The notes beneath the pieces are model-generated. The model had not been told where the DNA came from. It saw only the letters and a list, made by a program, of their open reading frames with translations, and ran no database searches. A stretch of DNA of 64,000 bases, from positions 186,001 to 250,000 of the forward strand of contig NZ_JHZA01000007.1 of the NCBI RefSeq assembly GCF_000621165.1, written 5' to 3'. The DNA comes from Enterovibrio calviensis DSM 14347 (GTDB taxonomy: Bacteria > Pseudomonadota > Gammaproteobacteria > Enterobacterales > Vibrionaceae). Position numbers and translations under genes: made by a program. Positions 1-6,580 of the stretch are shown one piece after another (positions within the stretch are counted from its first letter, which is position 1; each line of letters starts with the position of its first letter).

Positions 1-1007
1 CCTGACACATAGGCATTGCTGTCGTCAGCATAAAGCACTTGCACCGAACGGCGTGAAATGTGGTGCTCGCCGTTATCATCTACCTCGGCAGCATAAATGT
101 TCCACATACCACGTAATCCGTCGGTTATCCCAGTGATGGGCATCCAAAAGCCTTCGTTAGGCGTGTGGTGATCGTATTGAAGATAAGCCAGTTCGCCATT
201 TAATGCGGACGTTTGTTCAGGCAGCAGGAACCTGAGGGTGACGGTGCGCGAGCGCATGTCGATGTCTGCGCCTGGGTTCATTAACTGAGCTGGGTATTGG
301 TCGTCGCGAACGCGAATGATGGGATTAGTCATTCGATTGATGTCAGCTAACGCAGTAACAGGAACACCGATTTGTGCTTCTTTTTGTGAATCAGCCAATA
401 GCGTCAGCGTTGGAGCACCAACATTAACAACATCGCCATGAGAAACGAATCGTTGGCTGATTTTTCCATTATAAGGAGCATATATGGTGGATTTTTCTTT
501 GCGCAGTTCCGTCGAAGCCAATGAGGCATCAAGCTGACGGACATTCGCCCGAAGTGCGTCACGTTGGCTGGTCAACGAATCAATTTCTGCGTCGGCACTA
601 AAGCCTTTCTTCTTTAGTTGGCGTTGGCGCTGAAGGTTGTTTTGAATGAGGTCAAGTTGGGCATCGAGTTGTTCTAACTGCGCAGATAACTGCTGTGTTT
701 CGGTATCCAATAATTGGGTATCTAACGCGATTAATGGGTCGCCTTTTTTGACTGCATCACCCACATCGACCATCAGTGCATTCACTTTTCCGCCAAGTTC
801 AAACCCGAGTTTGGCGTTTTGCCCTGCCTGCACTGTGCCGACAAATTCGCGATTCAAGGAATAGCCGGGAGACATTTCGACAACAAGCGCTGTAACCATC
901 GGAATATTCGTTGCGTTTGTCTCGGGCTCAGCGTTGCTTTCACTGCCACAAGCTGACAATAACGAGAGCGAAGAGACCAAAGCAAACGTGGGGGCAAACC
1001 TATGCAT
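1..1007 (-). CDS. RND efflux periplasmic adaptor (HlyD/MFP family), lipoprotein, 3' end outside window
   Basis: This is the membrane-fusion subunit that links an inner-membrane RND pump to an outer-membrane channel. The gene runs off the left edge, so only the first 335 residues are visible. It begins with a lipoprotein signal ending LSAC (Cys20). A lipoyl/barrel half follows, then an alpha-helical hairpin rich in Gln and Leu (about residues 75-140), then the second barrel half. ATG at 1007 is chosen because it starts the lipoprotein signal. It is divergent from a TetR gene across a 133-bp gap with two matching palindromes, so it is probably repressed by that regulator. The pump gene should lie to the left. 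Confidence 0.85.
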   Translation of the reverse strand, partial: MHRFAPTFALVSSLSLLSACGSESNAEPETNATNIPMVTALVVEMSPGYSLNREFVGTVQAGQNAKLGFELGGKVNALMVDVGDAVKKGDPLIALDTQLLDTETQQLSAQLEQLDAQLDLIQNNLQRQRQLKKKGFSADAEIDSLTSQRDALRANVRQLDASLASTELRKEKSTIYAPYNGKISQRFVSHGDVVNVGAPTLTLLADSQKEAQIGVPVTALADINRMTNPIIRVRDDQYPAQLMNPGADIDMRSRTVTLRFLLPEQTSALNGELAYLQYDHHTPNEGFWMPITGITDGLRGMWNIYAAEVDDNGEHHISRRSVQVLYADDSNAYVS

Positions 1008-1038
1008 GGCGAAATACTCAATGTCCGTTTAATATTAG

Positions 1039-1096
1039 ACTAGACTGTCCAGTCCACTTTGATTAAAAATAGAGCAATCAAACTGGACTGTCTAGT
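1039..1096. promoter_or_regulatory. Pair of TetR-type operators in the divergent promoter region
   Basis: Two 15-bp near-palindromes, ACTAGACTGTCCAGT (1039-1053) and ACTGGACTGTCTAGT (1082-1096), are the same site read on opposite strands apart from the central base. They sit 28 bp apart between the efflux adaptor and the TetR gene. Two identical operators between divergent genes is the usual arrangement for an autoregulated TetR repressor. The link to this TetR protein is inferred from position. Confidence 0.75.
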
Positions 1097-1140
1097 TTGA
1101 TTAGGCAATAATTTTAAGAAGTTTCATTCAAGGAACATCA

Positions 1141-1767
1141 ATGACAACGCATTTGACTCAGCGAAAAGAGCGAAAGAGAAAGCAGATCCTAAGTGCCGCG
1201 ATTGAGCTCTTTTCTAAGCAAGGGTATGGCATTTCTATGGATGCGATCGCTGAGCATGCTCAAGTGAGCAAGCAAACGGTATATGCGCATTTTTCTAGCA
1301 AAGATCAGCTTTTTGAAACCTGCATTATCGAGAAATGCATGAAATCAGGTTTGAACTGGGATTTGATGAGCGATGAGCGTTCAGCAAGTGATGTGTTGAA
1401 TGAATATGGATGGCTTTTTCAAAACATGTTGCTGGGTGATGAAGCACGTAACACGTTTCAGAATACGATTCGTCAATCAGATACACATCCTGAAATTGCC
1501 AAAATCTTTCTAGAGCAAGGGCCGAAGCGAAATATCATTTTGCTGAGTGACTATTTCGGTAAATTGGTTGCCAATGGGCATCTTCCTCATTGTGAAGATA
1601 CAGAAGCTGCAGCCATGCAACTTCTACTGATGTTACATGGTCGCTCTGTCTATTGGGGATTTTTTGGCTTCGATGCTGGCGAGGACGAGGACACTCGTCG
1701 TACTTATGTCCGTAAAAGCGTGGACGTTTTTCTTCGTGGCTATGGGTATGTATCACCAGAGAAATAG
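1141..1767 (+). CDS. TetR/AcrR family transcriptional regulator
   Basis: A 208-aa repressor. The N-terminal TetR helix-turn-helix lies at about residues 12-58 (ending SKQTVYAHFSSKDQLFE), followed by an all-helical ligand-binding and dimerisation domain. ATG at 1141 follows an AAGGA ribosome site. It is divergent from an RND adaptor and its promoter region carries two identical palindromes, so the simplest reading is a local repressor of the efflux operon and of itself, released by a toxic ligand. The ligand cannot be told from sequence. Confidence 0.88.
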   Translation: MTTHLTQRKERKRKQILSAAIELFSKQGYGISMDAIAEHAQVSKQTVYAHFSSKDQLFETCIIEKCMKSGLNWDLMSDERSASDVLNEYGWLFQNMLLGDEARNTFQNTIRQSDTHPEIAKIFLEQGPKRNIILLSDYFGKLVANGHLPHCEDTEAAAMQLLLMLHGRSVYWGFFGFDAGEDEDTRRTYVRKSVDVFLRGYGYVSPEK

Positions 1768-1778
1768 CGCCTGAGGGA

Positions 1779-3239
1779 TTACCCGCTCACCATCAACGAT
1801 TTGTACTCATCAAACGCAAACTGATCGGTCATCCCACTGATATAATCTTGCAGTAATCGGCAGCGAAGATAAAACTCCCAAAGGTCGGGATCGATTGGGG
1901 CGACAGCCTCTTTGCGCGCCAATGTGTAAGCAGCAACATGCTTACGCGATAGTTTGTTAAACAATCGACGTTCGACGGGGTAATAGCGTCCTTCACCTTC
2001 TACAATTTTTTGAAAATCTTCCAGTGGCAGGTCAAGCAAGGGACGATATTGATCGAGCAATCCGCCAATGATCTTATACCCCTGCAATTCCAACGTTTCG
2101 ACTTCTTGGTCGTTAAAGACGTGGTTAATGGCCACTTGCTTGAACGTTTTGGCGATAGCATGAAATTGGCTGTCATCTTCAATCAGCGCACGGTTGAACT
2201 CTCCCGTGAATACGGTTTCGATATGGTCGATAAACTGATTTGCGGCATGGTTAACCAGCGGATGCACCATAACGACACGTAACTTGATGAAAAATTTGTG
2301 GGTTTTACTGATTTCGTCAACTTGCGCTTCGTCGTAAACGCGATTCAATAAGTCATTGAATGTTTGATTGCTTTTTATCGGGCGATTGTCGGGTTCGATG
2401 CCTTCATAGGTGCGTTTAAGGTGCTCAGTCAGTGCTTCTAGCGACAAAATCCGCTTTTCGACCGCATCTTCTAAATCCGCTAAGCAATAAGAAATATCAT
2501 CTGCTGCTTCCATGATGTAGCTAAGAGGATGACGACAGTATTTCGCCATATCTAGCGTTGTCATCATGTCCTCAACATAGCTGGCTTCTGTTGCGTAGTA
2601 ACCGACCTTTTTGGTGAGGTAGCTTTTGTCGCTCGGAACATCGTGTTTGTTTTCTGTCGCTGGGCGCGTGTACTTCAGTACGGCAGCGGCTTGGCTGTAT
2701 GTGAGGTTGAAACGGTGCAGGGAGTGAACCAATCGAATGGCTTGTGCGTTGCCGTCAAAGTGACAAAGTTCATGCGTGAGAGGCCTAATTGACTCGGTTG
2801 GCAGGGAATCGGTTAAATTCACCATTGGCTTGAGCTGAGTGAGGTGCTGTTCAAACCAGCGGTTGATAGCATCTTCACCACAGTGCCCGAATGGAGGGTT
2901 GCCCATATCGTGCATTAAACAGGCCATTTCGACCAATGATTCGATGGCACGATCGAGGCCGTTTAGACCATATTGCTGTTTTTGATCGTCACTTAACTTA
3001 TCGTAAATAGTGTGGACGATAAAACGACCGACTTGTTGCACTTCTAATGAGTGTGTAAGACGACTGCGCACGGCGGAATTTCGTTCCAAGGGGAAGACTT
3101 GGGTCTTTTGCTGCAAGCGCCGTATTGGCGCAGAATTGATGATGCGTCCCCGATCACTTTCTAAGGCTCGTTGAAGATGACTTCCAAATGGATGTGGTCG
3201 AGCGGAACTGACTTTCTTGCTGAAATCGATCGCGGACAT
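1779..3239 (-). CDS. dgt: Deoxyguanosinetriphosphate triphosphohydrolase
   Basis: Hydrolyses dGTP to deoxyguanosine and triphosphate. The protein is 486 aa, close to E. coli Dgt (505 aa), with the same N-terminal block (RRLQQKTQVFPLERN near residues 40-55). The HD-domain metal ligands are visible: His in RLTHSLEV (about 63) and the HD pair in HDMGNPPFGH (about 110-119). ATG at 3239 is preferred over TTG at 3242 because AGGAAG is then correctly spaced. It converges with the upstream TetR gene. Nothing around it suggests a phage-defence island, so a housekeeping role in nucleotide pools is likely. Confidence 0.93.
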   Translation of the reverse strand: MSAIDFSKKVSSARPHPFGSHLQRALESDRGRIINSAPIRRLQQKTQVFPLERNSAVRSRLTHSLEVQQVGRFIVHTIYDKLSDDQKQQYGLNGLDRAIESLVEMACLMHDMGNPPFGHCGEDAINRWFEQHLTQLKPMVNLTDSLPTESIRPLTHELCHFDGNAQAIRLVHSLHRFNLTYSQAAAVLKYTRPATENKHDVPSDKSYLTKKVGYYATEASYVEDMMTTLDMAKYCRHPLSYIMEAADDISYCLADLEDAVEKRILSLEALTEHLKRTYEGIEPDNRPIKSNQTFNDLLNRVYDEAQVDEISKTHKFFIKLRVVMVHPLVNHAANQFIDHIETVFTGEFNRALIEDDSQFHAIAKTFKQVAINHVFNDQEVETLELQGYKIIGGLLDQYRPLLDLPLEDFQKIVEGEGRYYPVERRLFNKLSRKHVAAYTLARKEAVAPIDPDLWEFYLRCRLLQDYISGMTDQFAFDEYKSLMVSG

Positions 3240-3319
3240 CAAGGCTTCCTGACACTAAGAAACGTTATTTCATCACCTTAGCCGTGGAAAGGCCGAATGT
3301 ATACATAAGTGTCCGGACA

Positions 3320-3379
3320 TATACCCAAGTAACCTGAAGATGCTCGCTGAATCCTGCATCTTCAGGTTACTTGGGTATA
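3320..3379. repeat. Short form (60 bp) of the TATACCCAAGT palindromic repeat
   Basis: An almost perfect 60-bp hairpin with arms starting TATACCCAAGTAACCTGAAG and a loop of about 12 bases. Its two ends are identical to the two ends of the 266-bp copies elsewhere in the window. It equals a long copy deleted between its two GCTCG motifs. It lies between dgt and a microprotein gene and has no coding content. Confidence 0.9.
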
Positions 3380-3392
3380 AACAATTTATGGG

Positions 3393-3494
3393 CTAGTTGA
3401 AAGCCTGTGTTAGCACGGTGACACCGACCACCAAGCCAATGGTAAAGATGCTAAAGCCAAGCATGTACTGGTGTTTTCGATTAGGCGCTGACAT
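3393..3494 (-). CDS. Putative 33-aa single-span membrane microprotein
   Basis: A short reading frame with a good ribosome site (GGGAG, 7 nt before ATG at 3494). It encodes a basic N-terminus (MSAPNRKHQY), one hydrophobic segment (about residues 11-30, LGFSIFTIGLVVGVTVLTQA) and a short tail. Length and layout fit the small inner-membrane proteins common in gammaproteobacteria. I do not recognise a family. Ribosome site plus a clean transmembrane segment are the only evidence, so it is a candidate. Confidence 0.5.
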   Translation of the reverse strand: MSAPNRKHQYMLGFSIFTIGLVVGVTVLTQAFN

Positions 3495-3673
3495 TCTAAG
3501 ACTCCCTGTGGGTATAACCGTTCTTTCAGCAAATACGATGCCAACAATGTATTAGATTTAATTAATTGAATATTAAGTGATTTAGTGTGAGTGGCCATTT
3601 TTAATGTCGCCATGTCAGAATGGTGGTTGGTAAAATTCACCACCATTTGGCAAAATTTTTGAGTGAGATAATC

Positions 3674-4078
3674 ATGAGTTTGATTTCAGGTGTTCATCAT
3701 GTCGCGCTGATCGTCAGCGATATCGAACGTGCTAAAGGGTTTTACATCAATGTGCTGGGATTAAGCCTTCTGGACGAGCACTATCGCGCCGAAAGGGACT
3801 CGTGGAAGGTGGATGTCGCTTTGCCTGATGGCAGGCAGCTTGAGCTGTTTTCATTTCCGGGTAGCCCGAAACGACCTTCTTATCCTGAAGCGCAAGGGCT
3901 GCGACATTTGGCGTTTCAATGTGTGGATGTTGAACAAGGGGTGAAGCAATTAGAACAGCAGGGCGTCGCTTGTGAGCCTATTCGCATCGACCCGTACACG
4001 TCACGTCGTTTTACATTTTTTAACGACCCCGATGGGCTGCCTTTAGAGCTCTACGAAGTTACTGTTGATGAAGTGTAA
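3674..4078 (+). CDS. gloA2: VOC/glyoxalase-I-like protein, YaeR (GloA2) type
   Basis: A 134-aa vicinal-oxygen-chelate protein that follows E. coli YaeR closely along its length, including ERDSWKVDVALPDG, LELFSFPGSPKRPSYPEA, GLRHLAFQ and FTFFNDPDGLPLELYE. It has two beta-alpha-beta-beta-beta modules, with metal-ligand candidates at His near the N-terminus (GVHHVAL), Glu in LELFSF, His in LRHLAF and Glu in LELYE. The family is linked to methylglyoxal-type detoxification, but the substrate of YaeR-like members is not firmly known. ATG at 3674 is preferred over an upstream in-frame start at 3620 because it matches the family N-terminus. Confidence 0.88.
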   Translation: MSLISGVHHVALIVSDIERAKGFYINVLGLSLLDEHYRAERDSWKVDVALPDGRQLELFSFPGSPKRPSYPEAQGLRHLAFQCVDVEQGVKQLEQQGVACEPIRIDPYTSRRFTFFNDPDGLPLELYEVTVDEV

Positions 4079-4172
4079 AATACTAAGTGATCTTTGTCTC
4101 ACTTATGGTTCGGGCGGGTGAGTGCAAGCTTGGTAATATGTGACTAGTTGATATGCAATGATTGGTTAGGTA

Positions 4173-4499
4173 ATGAAAGAAGTACGCCGTTGGCGGCGAT
4201 TTGTCTGTAATCCGCGAGTGAAAGGCCAACTGCTTTGGGCCCACAAGTTTTTGCCTCGCGTGAATATTGTGATCACTGATGTTTCGGAGAAAGGCATCGG
4301 CTTTGTGTCCGAGTGGAAACTCGATGAAGGACCCTGTGAATTGCGGGTCAATTCAATGCCTATTTTCTTCGTGGTGATTAAACATAAAGGTGAGGCAAAG
4401 GTAAAAGGGCGCAAGATGTATCGTTACGGTATCGCATTGCGTCGCAAACTCCACTCGGTGCAAGTTGCGCAGTTTCGTGACGCGAGAAAGGCCGCGTAG
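4173..4499 (+). CDS. PilZ-like c-di-GMP-binding protein
   Basis: A 108-aa protein consisting essentially of one PilZ-like beta barrel. The two c-di-GMP-contact motifs are recognisable: an Arg cluster RRWRRF at residues 5-10 (RxxxR) and DVSEKGIG near residue 37 (DxSxxG). It stands alone with no fused output domain. An EAL phosphodiesterase lies far to the right in the window but is not linked. PilZ assignment is from motifs only; binding would depend on the Arg pair being correctly placed. Confidence 0.7.
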   Translation: MKEVRRWRRFVCNPRVKGQLLWAHKFLPRVNIVITDVSEKGIGFVSEWKLDEGPCELRVNSMPIFFVVIKHKGEAKVKGRKMYRYGIALRRKLHSVQVAQFRDARKAA

Positions 4500-4508
4500 C
4501 TGCCAAAC

Positions 4509-5069
4509 CTATCGATAGATCCTACCGCCAATACGCACAGATTCAGGAATGGTTTTGACCTTTGATCCCCTTAAATAGAGATTTCCATCCACGCGAAGAT
4601 CAGGTGGCAGGCTAGTAATGCCAGTGTTCGACAAATAGAGGTTCCCTTGCACATTTAGCCTTCTTGGGAGTGCAGTGATGGGCGTGTCCACCAAACTCAA
4701 ATCCCCTTTTACTTTTAATCCTGCAGGCAGTACTGCGACTTTTGAACTGGTGAAATTCATATAACCGCCCACGTCTACTTTAGGTACGCGGGTAATTTTT
4801 GAATGTGAGGCGTTCAAGTAGCCAGAAACGGTCAGTTCTTTAGGTAGGCGGGTGATCTCACTGCCTTGAATATCAAGAAAACCTTTTACGTCTAGTGGCT
4901 CGGGAAGCTCCGTAAACTTGGCATTTTTCAGACGTAAGTTGCCGTAACCATCAATATAGCCATGCAGTTTTATCGTATCAACAAACCCAAGATTTTTCTT
5001 ATTGGCTATTGCCGTGCTTGGCGCGAAAGCGATAACGAAGACAAAAAGGAAATAGCTGATCACTTTCAA
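4509..5069 (-). CDS. Secreted leucine-rich-repeat-like protein
   Basis: A 186-aa protein with an N-terminal signal peptide (cleavage near TAIA, residue 22) followed by about seven repeats of 20-22 residues. The repeat core reads roughly L-P-x-x-L-x-V-x-G-x-L-x-L-x-x-T-x-I-T (for example LPRRLNVQGNLYLSNTGITS). This suggests a solenoid filling the whole mature protein, like the LPxx-type leucine-rich repeats of bacterial proteins. It starts at TTG with GAGGA 8 nt upstream. It is probably periplasmic or exported. No catalytic domain is visible and its partner is unknown. Confidence 0.7.
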   Translation of the reverse strand: MKVISYFLFVFVIAFAPSTAIANKKNLGFVDTIKLHGYIDGYGNLRLKNAKFTELPEPLDVKGFLDIQGSEITRLPKELTVSGYLNASHSKITRVPKVDVGGYMNFTSSKVAVLPAGLKVKGDLSLVDTPITALPRRLNVQGNLYLSNTGITSLPPDLRVDGNLYLRGSKVKTIPESVRIGGRIYR

Positions 5070-5128
5070 TGCAGGCGTCCTCTAGTGCAAATATGTTGTA
5101 AAGGTGTCATGACGAACTCTTTGTATTG

Positions 5129-5167
5129 TATACCTGAATGACGCCTCGATTCAGGTTACTTGGGTAT
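5129..5167. repeat. Decayed copy of the TATACCCAAGT repeat
   Basis: One end (TTCAGGTTACTTGGGTAT) is intact. The other is reduced to TATACCTGAAT. It still forms a short hairpin. It lies between the leucine-rich-repeat gene and the TRAP gene. Confidence 0.7.
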
Positions 5168-5227
5168 CAGTGACGATCGTCGCGTCGTACAGAAGCAATA
5201 ACGCTCACTCTATTGGAATGCAGTTAA

Positions 5228-6265
5228 CTACTTGGACGGAGCCAGCGCCACTTCCAATGCATCGAGTAACCGTTGTCCGGTAGGGCCAGTATTTTCAATA
5301 TATTGCAATCGCACGGGGGCTGATGCTGCCTTGAATGCGGCCTGCTCACGTTTCGTCAGTTTAATGATCCCCATACTGGGCTTGGATTTTTTGATGGCTG
5401 CTAACTGCGCGCTGTTGAGTGCCGTTTGCTGTTCAAAGATATAAGGGGTGAGCTCTTCAATCGTTTCATTCAGCATGCGTTTGTGAGCGGGTGATAATGA
5501 TAAATACCAAGCCTGGTTCGCCAGTACGGACGTGGTGAACTTCTGTTGTCCCGCCCATATCAGATATTCAGTCACTTCATAGAACTTCATCTCTTCAATG
5601 GAGAATACTGGGTTAGTTTGCCCACTGACGATGCGAGCTTGTAGAGCGCCATACACTTGTGAATAGGGCATAGGGACGGGCGTTGCGCCTAATAGCTCAA
5701 AGGTTTTTATCACTAGCGATGAGTTCATCACTCGCATCGAAAACTCGTTAAAGTCAGTCGGCTTGCGAATGGGCTTATTCGTGGACCATACCATGTCACC
5801 TTCAAGGTAGAGTGTCATCAAGCGGAGATCTTTATCAATCAATGCATTTCCCACGATTTCATAAATCGTAGGGTTAGTGGCCAGCACGTCTTTGGTGTGC
5901 GCGTCGTTATTGGAATACAGATAAGGGATGGTAAACACCTGCATCTCGGGAATATACGCACCGAGAATGCCTACAGATGCATGGGTCAGTTGAAGCGTGC
6001 CGTTGGCGGTGAGGTTCGTTAAATCTTCTGATTCTCCCAGCATGCCATACGAATAGATATCGACTAGAACTTCGCCTTTAGATTTGTCTTCAACTTTTCG
6101 CTTAAAGGCTTGTGCGTAGATATCCTGAACGGAGCCTTCTATTTCCTCGAGACCAAAGCGCCACACTTTGGTTGAGCTTTCCGCGGCAAAGGCAGAGCAA
6201 ATTGATAGCGATGCCAAAAGTACCGACATGGAGAGTGTTTTCAGATACCAATTTCTCGTCGTCAT
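5228..6265 (-). CDS. TRAP transporter solute-binding protein, DctP family (orphan)
   Basis: A 345-aa periplasmic binding protein with a signal peptide ending CSAFA. It has the DctP-family region around residues 160-215 that carries the substrate-carboxylate Arg (MRVMNSSLVIKTFELLGATPVPMPYSQVYGALQ). TRAP systems import carboxylates by coupling to Na+. No DctQ or DctM membrane subunit lies beside it in this window, so it is an orphan that must use a distant permease or act as a sensor partner. Start ATG 6265 has AAGGA upstream. It is divergent from the chitinase gene. Confidence 0.85.
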   Translation of the reverse strand: MTTRNWYLKTLSMSVLLASLSICSAFAAESSTKVWRFGLEEIEGSVQDIYAQAFKRKVEDKSKGEVLVDIYSYGMLGESEDLTNLTANGTLQLTHASVGILGAYIPEMQVFTIPYLYSNNDAHTKDVLATNPTIYEIVGNALIDKDLRLMTLYLEGDMVWSTNKPIRKPTDFNEFSMRVMNSSLVIKTFELLGATPVPMPYSQVYGALQARIVSGQTNPVFSIEEMKFYEVTEYLIWAGQQKFTTSVLANQAWYLSLSPAHKRMLNETIEELTPYIFEQQTALNSAQLAAIKKSKPSMGIIKLTKREQAAFKAASAPVRLQYIENTGPTGQRLLDALEVALAPSK

Positions 6266-6580
6266 GTTTGCGTGTCCTTCGCGTTGGCGTATGCCGATGA
6301 ATAAATCTTCCCTACTTAATGTGATAACCCAAAACGCATGTTGTCATCAGTGTAGTCAATGAGACATTGAGGGAATAAAAGCGTGTTGATGTCTGAATTT
6401 TGAATGTTATGAGGTGATTAATTGCGTCATACCTTTGAAATGATGTAGCAAATGTGAACAAAAAACGCGCACAGCGCTTGGAGCGAGGAGTGAAAGTTAA
6501 CCATGATGGGTTTGGGATATTTCACGGCAAGAATAAAGTGGAAATCCTCTGTATCTTATTATCGAATAAGGAAATTCATC
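6266..6580. other. Divergent intergenic region between TRAP protein and chitinase
   Basis: These 315 bp must hold both promoters. I see no clear palindrome or CRP-type site. In-frame ATG at 6503 would extend the chitinase upstream but is not preceded by a ribosome site. Confidence 0.4.

Noticed and set aside
1779-3239. Dgt as an anti-phage defence gene
   Set aside because: It is a standard E. coli-like Dgt with no neighbouring defence genes.
3410-3646. 78-codon minus-strand frame overlapping the microprotein
   Set aside because: No ribosome site, unusual composition, and it overlaps the better-supported 33-aa frame.
6503-6580. N-terminal extension of the chitinase
   Set aside because: The upstream ATG has no ribosome site and would bury the signal peptide; ATG 6581 has AAGGAA at the right distance.
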